NCBI GenBank assembly: GCA_034359265.1
Contig: CP136891.1
Location: 41,284,001 to 41,348,000, forward strand
Length of the DNA stretch: 64,000 bases
Direction: 5' to 3'
Source of the DNA: Canna indica
Lineage: Eukaryota; Streptophyta; Magnoliopsida; Zingiberales; Cannaceae
The translations under genes were made by a program, and so were the position numbers. Shown here piece after piece: positions 1 through 12,261 of this stretch. Numbering within the stretch: the first letter of the stretch is position 1; each line of letters begins with the position of its first letter. The notes under the pieces are model-generated. The model was not told the DNA's origin and made no database searches. It saw only the letters and a list, made by a program, of their open reading frames with translations.

Positions 1-253
1 AATAACATTTATGAACCGACCGTCGACCAACCAACAATCGGCCGATGATCGACGGGCAGAGCCGTTGGGTGCATTTCACTCGAGCCTACTTCATGTTATC
101 ACCCCAGCCTTCCTTCTCACTTCTGGAACACCTTGAGATATCCTTTGATCCCTCTAACCCTTGATTGAGCCATTTCTTGTGGAAACTCTACCTTTGAAAC
201 TTTACATCCTTGATTGAGCCATGAACATGTTGTTTCATAATCAAAGGTGTTAG
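1..253. repeat. LTR debris, unassigned
   Basis: No coding potential is seen. The first 60 bases carry degenerate GGTCGACC-type palindromes and a GCCGTTGGG stretch like those in the sirevirus-type LTRs further right (compare 5560-5640 and 7850-7930), so this is probably the end of another such LTR. The rest, with two similar 'ttgattgagcc' phrases near 160 and 210, is not recognised. Confidence 0.3.
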
Positions 254-1182
254 TGTTGGCTTTTATGTATTGGCTATATTTGGCAAAAGTATTCCAAATT
301 GTTCTCAGTTAAATGGACAGTCACAACTATGAGGAGTTCTGCTTATATTGAAGACAATTACAACTGCTCTTGTAACATTGGATTTCACGATGGGGATGCA
401 GTGCAATGATGACCTTTGGTTACCAGTATTGATGATGATTCTCTTTTATATCTCTGATATTTTTAATCATCTTTAATTACCTGTTTATTTCCTAACTTAA
501 TTATGGGTATTGGAGTAGTCTTCATTAATATTTCCAAGCATTTCTTATTGTGCTTAATGGTTGATACTTTATGGTGATTTAGAGCTGACTGTTTGGTTTG
601 AACTGATGTTGTTAATGATCAGTGTTTAAGTTAGCATTTATTCAGATTGGTCGGTTGTCACATATATACTGGTGAGAAGATCTGAATGTCTATCTCCAAT
701 GTACGTACACTGTGTTGCCAGTTATGTGAGGAGTTTAGACTGCTAAATGCAAAGACGGCAATAATCTACCTTTCTATCTTCGAGCTAAGATGGTTGTGGG
801 CTGTTAACTCACTACAACATAAGGACTGTGTGGAGAACAGAACTCTGCGGCTGGGATGTCATAGAGAGGCAAGTTGGTATGTACTTGTAATAGCAAATAG
901 GTTTTTGTTATTTTCAATTCACTGTAGTACTGATATGTTAGATTTCGGAGTGTAAAATCCTGAAGCTAATATTATACTTGCTGATAGTAGATTGGGCATC
1001 TATTTGGTGAGTGCCCCACGGATTAGATGACATGCTTTGTCACAACTGCGTAAACAAATCTTTGTGTTTGTGTGTGATTTTTATTTTGGTTCTTAGTTTG
1101 CTACTTGCAAGCAGTTGCAATAGCAATTGCAACTTCCTATGCAACTGTCCATTAATAGAAGTTCCCTAAGAGTCTACTGTCA
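254..1182 (+). mobile_element. Putative 5' LTR of the outer Ty1/copia element
   Basis: The stretch begins TGTTGGC, ends TCTACTGTCA and is followed two bases later by a tRNA-iMet primer binding site, as expected for a copia 5' LTR of about 0.93 kb. The matching 3' LTR is not in the window because the element is cut off near 24660, so the left boundary is a guess from the TG start. The 89-codon frame at 686-955 has no family features and is taken as chance. Confidence 0.45.
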
Positions 1183-1183
1183 A

Positions 1184-1196
1184 TTGGTATCAGAGC
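1184..1196 (+). promoter_or_regulatory. Primer binding site (tRNA-iMet), outer copia
   Basis: TTGGTATCAGAGC is the standard plant copia minus-strand primer site, complementary to the 3' end of initiator tRNA-Met. It stands just downstream of the putative LTR end and 59 bases before the gag start. Confidence 0.85.
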
Positions 1197-1254
1197 GGTT
1201 GTGATAACCTTTATGTGCACAGATCCTTGGAGTGTCTTTTTTTTTAGGCTTAAG

Positions 1255-1516
1255 ATGGAAGGAATGACTATGGGAAATTCTTTCAATGTTCCTCCATTAC
1301 TTATCGGAACAAACTGTGCTTATTGGAAGGCTCGGATGAGAGCTTTCATCAAGTCCTTCGATGATTGTTGCTGGGACACTAGGTTGGCTATACTCCTCCA
1401 ACAATCGATGGAACTGAGTGCAAGCCAAAAAGCCAATATACTGAAGCCGAAATTGTTGCAGCAAATTATGATAATAAGGCTCTAAATGCTATCTTTAGTA
1501 GTGTTGATCCCTCTTA
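1255..1516 (+). pseudogene. gag: Outer copia gag, N-terminal part
   Basis: The ATG at 1255 opens a copia Gag N-terminus: after about 18 residues the signature 'GTNCAYWKARMRAF' matches the conserved G-x-N-Y-x-x-W-K-x-x-M motif of plant copia Gag (DUF4219/UBN2 type). The frame is lost near 1380-1485 and the gene is interrupted at 1517 by a gypsy LTR. The rest of Gag resumes at 4016. Confidence 0.8.
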
Positions 1517-4015
1517 TGTAAGACCCAAAAAATATCCTATTATAAAAATCTATTTTGGTGCAGCGCACCGGATCGAAGGTTAGCCGGGTCGAGCCGCGGA
1601 AATCGCCTCGAGTAGAAGGTATAACCCGACCCATGGAAATATGAAGTTTAAATGAGCTCAATGGTTATTTCCTTTCTTGCTTATGATGTCTTATTAAAGT
1701 CGAGTTCAACTCATGAGTGCGGATAGGATCGGAGTACGAATCGGACTCAGATCGAATCGAGTAGAAGTTAGGTCAAGTGAGGGGCAAATAGGTCATTGGA
1801 TGAGGGGAATAAAACCCCTCACCCAAGCCACCTGTGCGGCTCAAAGGGAGAGCCGCACGTAGCCCATCAAGAGGGAGAAAGGGAGAGAAGGAGGTGGAGA
1901 TCTTGTCGGCGTTGAGTTCGCGACAACGTTCGTGGAGATCTGAATCTCATTTTCATCAAGGTTTCTTCGTGATCCGATCAAGGTGACTGGTTAGAGTAGA
2001 TTTTTAGGGGAGGCAGGTGGCCGTCCCTATAAGATGTGAAATCAGGGTTTTCTTCGCGAGTTCTTGTCGATCGTTGTGATTCTTTTTGATAGAACTTTAA
2101 TCGCTGTTATACCATGATCTCGTGTATTTTATCGTGTCAATTTTCCCAGGTTTGAGGGCTGATCGAGCTGAGGAAAAAGGGGAAAGATCATGCCAAAATT
2201 TTCCCCAATTTCCTCGCTCGTTTCGCAACTCGTGCATCGTCTTATGATCATTATGTTTTAGGCGCTGGATTGATACTCGTAATGCCGCCATAACCAAATC
2301 CACCACCCCTAGGGGGTTCAACCGGGCAGGTTACTACCCTGCTCGAGTTGGCTGAGCAGTGAAAAGGGGGGGGGGATGCGGGGCTGCCTGTATTGAATTG
2401 TTGGATCCCTTGTTATATCGCTTTAACTCGCACTTTCATACTTAATGTTAGATGAAATTGTATTTTTTGTTTACTGTTCAACCTGTTAAAATGCATAATG
2501 TCCAGCCCCTTCCCACATAGATGGTTCGGCCGAGCAAGGGTTACCTTGCCCAAGCTTCGATCGACCAAGGGTAAGGGGGAGGAAACGAATGATTTTGTGT
2601 AGTTGTTCATATCCCTTCGATTAATGTTAATTCATATTCATGTTAATGTTAATTCATATTCATGTTATGAATTGTTGGTGATAGATCTATATTATCATTT
2701 TGGAAATGTTCTTGCCAATGCTCATATGGTAAACGTAGTCAAGAAAGGTTTCATTTAATTGCTCATATCATGTTTAATCGTTGCTATGCTTAGAGTATGT
2801 TCCATATTGGTTTAACCACTATATTATTTACTCTTTAATTCGATTTCTTCATGATGTTGCTATCCATAATTACTTTGGTAAGTGATGTGGAAATGGTAGG
2901 TCGAGTGCCTACCTAGTCGGCGAGTTCTCTCATTCCAGGAAGAATGGTTTAAATGACTTGGGGTATCATTTAACTTAGATACAAGACACATACACTAGGT
3001 CTTCATTTAAGGAAACATTGAGACCCTAGGGTAAGGGGTCGGATATGGGCAATGCCTGAAAAGCAAAACACAACATACATGCGCAACCTGGTTTCGGTTG
3101 TGGTTGATGGTCTACTGAGAAGTGTCACTAGCCGGATGGCAAGCACACGACTCAATGGTTTATAGGGTCTTGAGATTGCACCAGCGAGCTCGCTAGGTGT
3201 TATATCATACCCGAGTGGCGGAGGGTCTTAAGATTTCATTAGTGGGCCACACTGACGGTAGACCCGAGTGGGTTGGGACTAGCTATCCCTAACCCGAAGG
3301 ATCACTGAAACTAGTGGCCATCCTAGTTGGCGGATCCGAAGTATAAATGTCTCTAAATGAGGAGCCCGTAGGGGCTGGTTTGAATAGGCCGACCGACCGA
3401 GTCAAGTAGAGGAAAAACTGTACCTTCCATATATACCTTAGGCTGTTATTGGCCGAGCTTGCATCAGGGATATGGGCCCGAGAGGCCGGTTCATCCACTC
3501 ATCCGTTTTGGCTCACTGATTATTTATGGAATATGATTTGACAACTTCCTTATATATGTGATTGCCAAGGTTTTAAGGGGAGGTTCGAAAGAATCGCTCA
3601 CTGAGTTCCTCATGAACTCACGGTTTTCCTTTCTTGTTGTTTTGCAGAGCCCAACCAGTGAGGTACGACTTGGTGGCATGGCACGCAGTAGAGCAGGCGT
3701 GGGTGCAGATCTCATAGCTGGCAGTAACTAGTCGTGGTCGTGTCTGATGTATGAACTGGGTTTATTTCTGTAAAAACTTTGAAATGTTTATTTGGAAAAA
3801 CTTTCGGATGTTTATTTGAAACTTATGGTGTTTTAGAACATGGTGTGATCAAACTAGTTTTGAACTTTTAATAAAAGTTGTTATCGTTTGTTTTGGTCAT
3901 TACTTGATGTGTTATGTTTATGTTTTTGTGAGTTGTTAGTCAGTGCATAGGGTAGGCTTCGGGGTACTGACTCGTACCCTGGCCGGTCACGCCTACCCTG
4001 AGTTGGGGCGTGACA
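1517..4015 (+). mobile_element. Ty3/gypsy solo LTR (2499 bp)
   Basis: It starts TGTAAGACCC, ends GGGGCGTGACA and is flanked by a perfect 5 bp target duplication TCTTA (1512-1516 and 4016-4020). The same LTR occurs at 24661-26001 (+, 5'-truncated), 26116-28135 (-) and 34363-44636 (-, interrupted). One of those adjoins a chromodomain-type gypsy integrase tail, which identifies the family; the long LTR fits Tekay/Del-like chromoviruses. No internal domain remains, so it is a solo LTR from LTR-LTR recombination. Short frames in it (e.g. 3289-3498) are not genes. Confidence 0.9.
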
Positions 4016-4789
4016 TCTTAATTCAAACTTATCTCTGCCTACACTTTGGCAAACCAAGCATGGGAGATTTTAGAAACAAATCATGAAGGATCATTGACTC
4101 TTCGGAAGTCAAAAGTTGAAATCCTCAACACCATATTTGAAAACCTGAAGATGGGAGAAGATGAAAGTATTCAAGACTTCCATGGGCATATCAAAGAACT
4201 TATGAACAATGCTACCAACCTTGGAGAATCTTTCTCAAAAGAAAATGTAGTAAGAAAAGTTCAGAGATCCATGCCTACCAAGTTCGACATGAAAGTTGCT
4301 GCCATTAGTAAAGTTCATGACCCATCTACTATTACTAACTTTGATGGGTAAACTTGAGGCCTACGAGATGAAACTGTCTGAAAAATATTCTCAAAAGGAA
4401 AAGAAGAAAAATCTTGCCTTCAATGCTACTTAGGATGATATCAATTCTAAAGACTGTTATGAAGATGAGATGGATGTTGCATTTGCTAAAAATTTCAAGA
4501 GATTTCTGAGAGCCAAGAATAAGAAAAACCAGAACTCGTAATTGAATTCGTAATTTTCAAACAGCAATTTCAACCGTCCAGTTCGGCCAATTCAAAATCA
4601 AACTTCTCTGCTGAAGAAAACAAAAGAAGTCAATCCTCAGGACAAAATAACGATTCAAAATAGAAGTCCAAAGGTGTCCAATGCTTTGAATGTGAAGGAT
4701 TTGGACATGTGAGATCAGAATGTCCAAATCTACAGAAGAGGATCAAAAAGTCCTTTACTGTTACCTAGAGTGATGATGAAGAAGAAATT
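4016..4789 (+). pseudogene. gag: Outer copia gag, C-terminal part with zinc knuckle
   Basis: Gag resumes after the solo LTR. 4046-4351 encodes the UBN2-like body (start 'AWEILETNHEG', middle 'FHGHIKELMNNATNLGE', end 'FDMKVAAIS'). A frameshift follows. A CCHC zinc knuckle (C-F-E-C-x4-H-x4-C) is encoded at 4682-4723, with an acidic D-D-E-E-E stretch behind it. The 'CFECEGFGHV' form is typical of sirevirus/Maximus-like copia Gag. A TAG in the acidic stretch and other stops make it dead. It is interrupted at 4790 and resumes at 6504. Confidence 0.8.
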
Positions 4790-6503
4790 TGTTGGTGAAA
4801 TGACCACACTAGAGGGAGAGTGAATAGTGTGTTGTCTAAATCTTTTTGTCTAACTCTGATTTTAATCTTTTCTTAAACTACTTAGGCAATTCACAAATTC
4901 GAATAGCAAGCGGAAGCAATAAATAAGACAATTAAACAAACACAAGAGAGACAACGCTAACACAATGATTTATAGTAGTTCGGCCCCAATGCCTACTCCA
5001 CTACCTAAGCACCCCACTTAGAATTTCCAAACTAGTTTTACTAGATTAATTAGTTTCCTTACAATGATGAGTTTACACTAGAAAGTCTCTGCTCTCAAAC
5101 CGGAGGCACTTCCACACCCGAAAGTATCCCATCTTTCTACCGAGAGCACTCTCCCACCTCAACCTAAGGGACAACTCAACTAATCCTAGTAAATTAAGTT
5201 TACAATGGTGGATTTAAGCCTTAACACCAAGGCAACCACCAACTCAATCAAACCTAGCAACCTAGGTTTACACAAATTCAAATATAATGAAATAAACACA
5301 AAAATACAATAATTAATGGAGCAATAAATCAAACAACAAATACTTAGCTCCAAAAGAAACTCTCTAGTCCTCTTGATGCCTCAAGATGATGAATCAGTGA
5401 AGCTTGATGGCAAAATCAAGGAGTGGATATCAAAACTAGGGTTCTTGCATGGATGGCTCAATGAAGGCTTGTAAAGATGCTTAGAATCACTCTTTACTAG
5501 GAATGAGTTTGGGATGGGTATTTATAACCCCTAACACTCAAGGATCACCAACGGGTATATTTCTGCCCGTTGCCGATGCCTAGTCGCTTGTTGGTCGATC
5601 GTCGATCGATCGACCGAGCGACCACCGAGCGACCGAAGGCATTCTACCCATTCTGGGCATCAGTCGGTCAACCGAAATGCCTTCTGCCTAATTTATTCTT
5701 CAGTCGGTTGACTAGCCGGTTGATCGAATTTGGGCAGGGCTGATTTTTTGGTTATTTATTTTTTTGCTCGTTTGTTCGTTTTTGAGTTTCGTCTTCGCTA
5801 AGTCTACTTATATAACATTTCTTAACTTTAAAAATCAACCTGGTTTTGGTTGATTTTTCTGCTCGTTGTCGGGTTTCGTCTTCGCTAAGTTAATACGTTT
5901 AAAACATAAATATTATATAAGGATTACCCCCCATTTGGATTCAATAAAAATATCTAAAAATCAAAATCCTTAAGAATCAAAATCTAACTTTTGGGATCTA
6001 GTACAAATTTTTGAAAAGCGAAAATTTTATAATATCCCGAGTCAAATATGGGTAGGCTAAAGGCTTCCAAAAAATCCTTAAAAATATCTCGTTATCTAGT
6101 TTTTACCTAATGAACAATTACCGGGACTTTTGGTGCCAAGAAAATGTCTAGGTCATATAGCCCTCCAAGGAGCTCCCTAAGCTTAGTGAATTTTAGAAAC
6201 TTTTCTAATTTTCCGAATTTTCGTGTTTTGAAGTTCGGGTTTGGTATTTTCGGTTCTTTGCATCATCATGAGGATTTACAACACAGGCTATACACCCTAA
6301 GCCTAGACTCTATCTTACCGATGAAATCCAAGCGTCAACGAGCGTTCTTGCCGATTTCTCTAATTTCTCTGATTTTTCCGATCAGGGACGTCGTACGCTA
6401 ACCGATATGGAACCTGAAAATAATTCCCCATAAAATCATTAGTTCCATGTTTGTTATCATCAAAACTGAGATTAAGACCAAGGTTGAAAACCTTAGACCA
6501 ACA
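4790..6503 (-). mobile_element. Sirevirus-type solo LTR (1714 bp)
   Basis: On the minus strand it runs TGTTGGTC to CACCAACA and is flanked by a perfect TSD AAATT (4785-4789, 6504-6508). The TATA-like 'tatttata' (about 5518-5525 on the plus strand) and the palindrome tract at 5585-5735 place U3 to the right. The same LTR lies in the opposite orientation at 7046-8525 plus 16259-16457, only 542 bp away. No internal region remains. Confidence 0.88.
5585..5735 (-). repeat. GGTCGACC palindrome tract in LTR U3
   Basis: A short, decayed version of the palindrome array seen in the other sirevirus-type LTRs: runs such as 'gtcgatcgatcgaccgagcg', then variants near 5660 and 5705 separated by about 40-50 bases. 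It lies upstream of the LTR's TATA-like box. Confidence 0.6.
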
Positions 6504-7045
6504 AAATTGACTCAGAATAGTCTGAACAAGGCAACTTTAGAGCTTTCACGACTAGTATTGAGGGTGCAGTTAAAACTCCTGACAACTTGGATACATATGA
6601 TGATCACTGCAAAACCTCAAGGCAAAAAGTTAAGCAAATCTGGGTAAGAAAGACTGATATTAACTATCATGTTGCTTTTATATCAAAGACTATTTATTCT
6701 CTTGGCTCTTGGTATTTCGACAGTGGATGTTCTCAGCATATGAAAGATATTCAAAAACACGGAGTGCAACTGTTACTTTTGGAGAAGGAGGATATGGCAA
6801 TGTTGTAGGAGTTGGAATTTTCAATTTCTAGGAATTCCTAATCTGGAAAATGTCTTGCTTGTAGAAGGTCTTAAGGCTAATCTTGTGAGTATAAGCCAAC
6901 TGTGTGATCAAAATTTAAATGTTCAATTTATCAGAAATAGTTGCAAAGTTTTTGATAAGGATGGTGACAGTATCCTTGAAGGGAACAGATCAAGAGACAA
7001 CTATTACAAAATTGCCCACTCTTCTGTTTGTCTTTCAGTTATTTC
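6504..7045 (+). pseudogene. pol: Outer copia protease and pre-integrase region
   Basis: The reading continues from 4789 across the AAATT duplication. The retropepsin motif D-S-G-C-S with 'WYF' before it and 'QHMKD' after it (about 6712-6750) is the copia aspartic protease active site. 'VEGLKANLVSISQLCD' (6858-6905) is the conserved stretch between protease and the Gag-pre-integrase domain. At least one frameshift (near 6800) disrupts it. It is interrupted at 7046 and continues at 16458. Confidence 0.8.
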
Positions 7046-8525
7046 TATTGGCCTAAGGTTTTCAACGTTGGTCTTAATCTTGATTTTGATGATAACAAAC
7101 ATGGAACTAATAATTTCACGGAGAATTATTTTCAGGTTCCATATCGGTTAGCGCACGACGTCCATGATCGAAAATATCGAAGAAATCAAAAAATCGGAAG
7201 GACGTTGGTCGACGCGCTCGGATTCGTCAAGAAGATAGAGTTTAGGTTTAGGGTGTCTAGATAAATTGTAAATCCTCATGGCGATGCATAAGAACCCAAA
7301 AACCAATCCCGAACCTCTAAATACAAAAACCTAAGAAATTAGAAAATGCCCTGAAATTCACTAATCTTAGGGAGCTTCTTGAAGGGCTATATAACCTAGA
7401 CAATTTCTTGGCACCAAAAGTCCCGATAATTGTTTCTTAGGTAAAAATAAGATAACGAGATATTTTTAAGGATTTTTTGGAAGCCCTTAGCCTACCCATA
7501 TTTGACCCTGGAGATTATAAAAGTTTCGGTTTTCGGAAATTTGTACTAGATCCCAAAAGTTAGATTTTGATTCTTAAGGATTTTTTAATTTTTTAGATAT
7601 TTTTTGTATCCAAATGGGGGATAATCCTTATATAACATTTATGTTTTAAAGTTATTAACTTGAAGTTAATAAATGTTATATAAGTAGACTTTGCGAAGAC
7701 AGAACCCAGAAATGAGAAAATAAGCAGAAAAAAATCAGCCAAACCAAGCAACTTGCCCAGGTTTGATCGACCGACTGGTGGACCAGCAAATGGTGAAGGC
7801 ATTTCGGTCAACCAACCGATCGACCGAACGATACCCAGAATGGGCAGAATGCCTTCGGTCGCTCGGTTGGTCGATCGACGATCGACCAACAAGTGACCAA
7901 GCGTCGCCAACAGGCAAAAATTAGCCCGTTGGGAGAGCTGCTTTGGTTCTCTCTTCTTGGGGCTTATATATACGAGCTCTTGAGTGCCTTCCTCCATCAT
8001 CTTAACCTTCAATAAGCGATTCTTGATCATTCCTAAAGATTTCTTTGAGCCATCTTTGCAAGAACCCAAGTTTTGATCTCTACTCCTTGATTTAGCCTTC
8101 AAGCTTCACCGATTCATCATCTTGAAGCATCAAGAGGACTAGGGAGTTTCTTTTGGAGCTAAGTATTTGATATTTGATTTATTGTTCCATTAGTTGTTGT
8201 ATTTTGGTGTTTATTTCACTGTATTAAAGCTTGTGTAAACCTAGGTTGCTAGGTTTGATTGAGTTGGTGGTTGCCTTGGTGTTAAGGCTTAAATTGATCA
8301 TTGTAAATATAGTTTACTAGGATTAGTTGAGTTATCCCTTAGGTTGAGGTGGAAGAGTGCTCTTGGTAAGAAGGCGGGATACTTCCAGGTGTGGATGTGC
8401 CTTCGGTTTGAGAGCGGAGACTTTCCAGTTTAAAGTCCTCTTTGTAAGGGAAACGATATAATCTAGTAAAACTAGTTTGAAAATTCTAAGCGGGGTGCTT
8501 AGTTAATGGAGTAGGCATTGGGACC
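7046..8525 (+). mobile_element. Sirevirus-type LTR, left part (interrupted)
   Basis: It begins TATTGGCCTAAGG, a mutated TGTTGG start, and matches the reverse LTR at 4790-6503. A second copia is inserted at 8526 and the LTR resumes at 16259-16457, for about 1.68 kb in total. Flanks are ATTTC (7041-7045) and GTTTC (16458-16462), a 5 bp TSD with one change. Its TATA-like stretch is at about 7966-7973. The frames at 7593-8102 are antisense LTR sequence, not genes. Confidence 0.82.
7760..7885 (+). repeat. GGTCGACC palindrome tract in LTR U3
   Basis: Three degenerate palindrome units ('gatcgaccgactggtggacc', then near 7805 and 7855) spaced by about 45-50 bases, upstream of the TATA-like box at about 7966. 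Same family feature as in the other LTRs. Confidence 0.6.
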
Positions 8526-9525
8526 TGTTAGTGATATGCCCTAGAGGCCACATATAATTGGGAACTCTTCATGTACATTTTACTTATTTATGAAAGGCTA
8601 TCTTTATTACTTAGTGCTCATGTTAATTCATTTGCTAAAAAGAGTGGTGAAAGGAGTTGATTGCACAGTAACTGCATATGGATGGGTGAAATGGTCAAAC
8701 CATCGACCTTCTGATATTTGGGTAGTCATGATGCTTGGCTAAGTGAATTTGTTCATTGACAATGAATAATAATTTAAAGAGTTTAAATCATATAATTTCA
8801 CTTTAGTGAGAATTATAATTCACTATATACTACTAACATGTTTCAGAAGCCTATAAGGTCACACACATATAGGAAGGATACAAAGGTAAAATAATAATGA
8901 CATATATGGCATAAGATGTCATTAGGTCCATGAGAAAGAAGAGAGAGGATGGCTTGCGAGGCACATGAGATGGATTTGATCCATCTAGTTGAGTCCAATT
9001 ATTGGACTCAAACCTGTTAGATGGATTTGATCCATCTTGTTTAAAACCCGTGGGCACATGAATTGGATTTGATCCATCTTGAGCCCTCTTATTGGTTTGA
9101 AACATTAACCCTAGGAGTATATATTTCCACTCCTAGGGTGCAGCCGTATAGAAGAAGAAGAGGAAGAGCAAAAATCAATTTTGGTCTCTTTTCTCTCATT
9201 GTACCTCTTCCTCTCCACTCTACCTTTCTCCTTGTGCCAAATTCCCTTGCTAGCATAAGGAATTCTGGCTATTGTTGCTGTGCTTGAAGTGTTGTTGGAT
9301 CTATCCTTGTGTGGATACTTTGGAGGTGATCCGATCTGGATCTCTGTGGTTTACGACAACCCGGTGACAAGAAGGTCTTCGTTCATCCGATTTGGGTAAC
9401 AGATCTAACCTTCTCCTTGTTTTTCTTTACTATTGTTTAATGATGCAATAGGATCCTAGTTTTGGTGATCAAAGGCACACAAATTTTTTGTTTTCCGCTG
9501 CCCCGTGTGCCAATGATTACCAACA
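8526..9525 (+). repeat. 5' LTR of the inner copia (1000 bp)
   Basis: It ends CAATGATTACCAACA directly before the primer site. Compared with the 3' LTR it lacks about 0.7 kb (the counterpart of roughly 14655-15345), with the junction near 8635, so it has an internal deletion. It carries three 'gatggatttgatccatct' copies at about 8970-9080 and the 'ctcttcctctccactc' leader. Confidence 0.85.
8965..9085 (+). repeat. Triplicate GGATTTGATCCATC palindrome in LTR
   Basis: Three copies of GGATTTGATCC(ATC), an imperfect palindrome, lie about 47 bp apart in this LTR, and again at about 15700-15810 in the 3' LTR. They sit just upstream of the short 'agtatatatttccact' TATA-like stretch at about 9115, so they are candidate U3 promoter repeats. 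Confidence 0.6.
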
Positions 9526-9526
9526 A

Positions 9527-9538
9527 TGGTATCAGAGT
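9527..9538 (+). promoter_or_regulatory. Primer binding site (tRNA-iMet), inner copia
   Basis: TGGTATCAGAGT follows the 5' LTR by one base. The last base departs from the usual C. Confidence 0.85.
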
Positions 9539-11645
9539 CAAAGATTCAAAAGAACAATAGGATTAAGTTATGTAGATTTCGGCTTGTATGTACTTGTTGA
9601 ACACGAATTTGGAAATGATCTATGCGATTTTTTATTTGTTCAGACCTATAAAATAGATATTTAATGATGATTGAATATGAATATTATTGGTCTTGAATAA
9701 AATCTATGATCTTGATCGATTGGCTAAAGATAGAACCCGAAAACCCTTATTTTAGGGCTTGCGGCTTCTTGTAGTTTGATGGGGCTGTTCTTACTTGTTG
9801 TTATTACTTTTTCTAGTAATTAAATCATGGTAGTGATGAATTAAAATTTTGATTTTAATTTTGGACAGCATGGATCTATTAAAGGGTTTAAATGAGATAA
9901 GAATAAACCAAATGAATCTACAAGGGTTCATAAAAGCCCTAGGACCCGATTTGGGGTTCCTTGTATGTGATTCTTTGTTTTGGTTTTGAAGATTCTAGAT
10001 CTATATATTTTCGTGATTATTTGATAATTATGAATGTTAATAAAAGAGGTTTCAAGTGTTAAAAATGAATTCCTTTATAATTTGGTTCACAAATTAGTTC
10101 CCGTGATAATGTGCATGCTCAGACCCATTTTTTGGTAATGATAATTTATCTGTCAAGTTAACGACGACTTGGTTGGCCCAAGGAGTTAATTTGAAAGGAT
10201 AAAATTTATCATTTAACACTAAACTTCATGTGCATAATTGCTAGAACTAATGTCAAAGTCGTTCTAATTGTTTTTGGAACATCCAAGTAGGAATATGATT
10301 CCTAGTCAAACTTGGAAAAAGATTCCAAAAGTTTTACCTTGTCATTTTTATCATGTTTATCTTAATGAGATTAGGATTTATAAATTTGAAAGTTGTGCAA
10401 TTTTATTTAATATGATTAAATAATCATAATTACAAAGTTAATTATTGATTGGATCAATAAAAGCATCAAATTACATTAATTAGCAATTCTGAAAATTGCA
10501 TTGAGTTTTCAATGAGATTGAATAGTTTCCTTTCTGGAAAGAGTTTCCTTAAATGAAATTTCCGCAAATATTTTTTCAAAGTTGGAATATTATTTACATA
10601 CAAAGGCCGAATTCTATATTTTTAATTATCTTACCATGCATTTGATTATGCATGGTAAGGATGTATGTTTGGCATGATGATCTAGTTATGGAATCTGTGA
10701 CCAATGAGATTGTTCATATGCATGTTTACTATTATGGTAAATAGGGCCTGCGTGTCCTGCCTTCTCTAATCTCTGTATTGTATTTCTCTTTTCACCTAAA
10801 TCCCCTCAAATCTAAGCAGAGGTTTCTTTTTAGAACAATGTAATTAGATTGCTTAGGATTAGATTAGGATTGGAGTACAAGAGCTCAATGAGAAGAAGGT
10901 GGCAGAACAAGAACTAAGAAGAAATGCAGTGTGTTGTATCATTTTCTATGTTTTGTTCATGCATTCTACCATGTTTTGATATGTTAATTTCCTTTATGGC
11001 TCGAGAAAATTAACATTGAAATTCCATAGCTAGATCATGTTTATTTTAGTATGCATGATATTATGTAATTAATATGCTTTACATTAATTGTGTTTGATGA
11101 GACTAAAAGGAACAAATCCCTCATTTAAAATAATAAGACAAGAACACCTTCTATTAATGTAATCAATGAACCAGAGTTCTTTATAGATGTTGGGTTGTTG
11201 AGCATACTCAAGCCCACTCTACATCGAATATGTTCAAGATTATATTAATAGGTTTGTCTTAACTTGTTCATTAATTTGTTGAGCATACTCAAGATTGATG
11301 AGCAAGAGGCAGGTTGGGGAAATGAATATGAGATATTCATGTATCAAGAGTTGATAACCCAATGATTCAGTAGTTGCATGAAAATGCAATTGGTTTAAGA
11401 TACCTACCATCAAAGTTAAAGTTGTCTTGTTGAGCATACTCAAGGTCAAATTTTAACCTAGATGGATACTGACCCGCTAGTAAATCCATCGGGTTTTCCA
11501 GGATCAATAGTGAGGGCTATTTGTTTGCAATAAAATAGTGGGAGTTAAAATGTGATTAATTAAAGACCTAATTAATGCATTCATGTACATGTGCATATGC
11601 TAATTCTTTTTTTTTTCATTCTTTACATCTAGGTGCATTTTAATC
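9539..11645 (+). other. Long untranslated leader of the inner copia
   Basis: About 2.1 kb of AT-rich DNA between primer site and gag with no supported coding frame. A motif 'gttgagcatactcaag' recurs at 11197, 11278 and 11430, so part of it is a degenerate repeat. A leader this long is unusual for copia; it may include an unrecognised insertion. Confidence 0.5.
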
Positions 11646-12255
11646 ATGAGCACAAACGTAAGTCTGTGTTTGATCCTCGACTCAGACTAATTGACTGGCC
11701 CCAGTTATCTTGATTGGTATCGTAAGTTGAGAATTGTTCTCAAGGCTGAAAAGATTTTGTATGTATTAGATGCATCAGGACCACCTGTGCCTCCAAATGA
11801 TGCTACTACTGATCAACAACAAGCTTATTTGAAGTGGTCTGAGGACAATGATATGGCAACATGTATCATGTTGGCCTCCATGTCTCTGGAACTTCAAAAG
11901 CAGCATGAATATATGGATGCTTATACCATCATCTTCCATTTGAAGGAGCTATTTGAAGAACAAGCTCGCACTGAGCAATATGAGATATCGAAGTTACTAT
12001 TCCAGTTCAGGATGGTGGAGGGAACTTCAATCGCATCTCATGCGCTGAAGATGCTAGGCTATATTGAGCACCTTGGCTCTTTAGGTTTTGTGATGGACCA
12101 TGAATTAGGTGTAGACCTAATTCTAGCTACAATCTTTGTCTCCTAGTTATACGCAGTTTGTGCTTAACTATCAGATGAACAAGATCTCCACCACTTTACC
12201 TAAATTGGTAAATATGCTCAAGACTGCTAATGATTCAATGAAGAAGAATTAGAAG
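11646..12255 (+). pseudogene. gag: Inner copia gag
   Basis: The ATG at 11646 is followed after 14 codons by an in-frame TAA (11688-11690), and then by a good copia Gag body: 'YLDWYRKLRIVLKAEK', 'VPPNDAT', 'MSLELQKQHE', 'ELFEEQARTEQYEISKLLF'. This is the UBN2-type Gag of Tork/Tnt1-like elements. A frameshift near 12130 moves the reading to the next frame ('YTQFVLNYQMNK') and a TAG lies near 12250, before the zinc knuckle frame at 12262. Confidence 0.85.
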
Positions 12256-12261
12256 GCAGTT

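Noticed and set aside
686..955. 89-codon open frame near the left edge
   Set aside because: It lies in a putative LTR, has no family motif, and the composition is ordinary for chance frames.
2340..2375. Poly-G stretch in the gypsy solo LTR as a G-quadruplex
   Set aside because: Only one long G run; no four-run arrangement, and the other LTR copies lack it.
7593..8102. 169-codon minus-strand frame
   Set aside because: Antisense of an LTR, containing the palindrome tract; related LTR copies do not keep it open.
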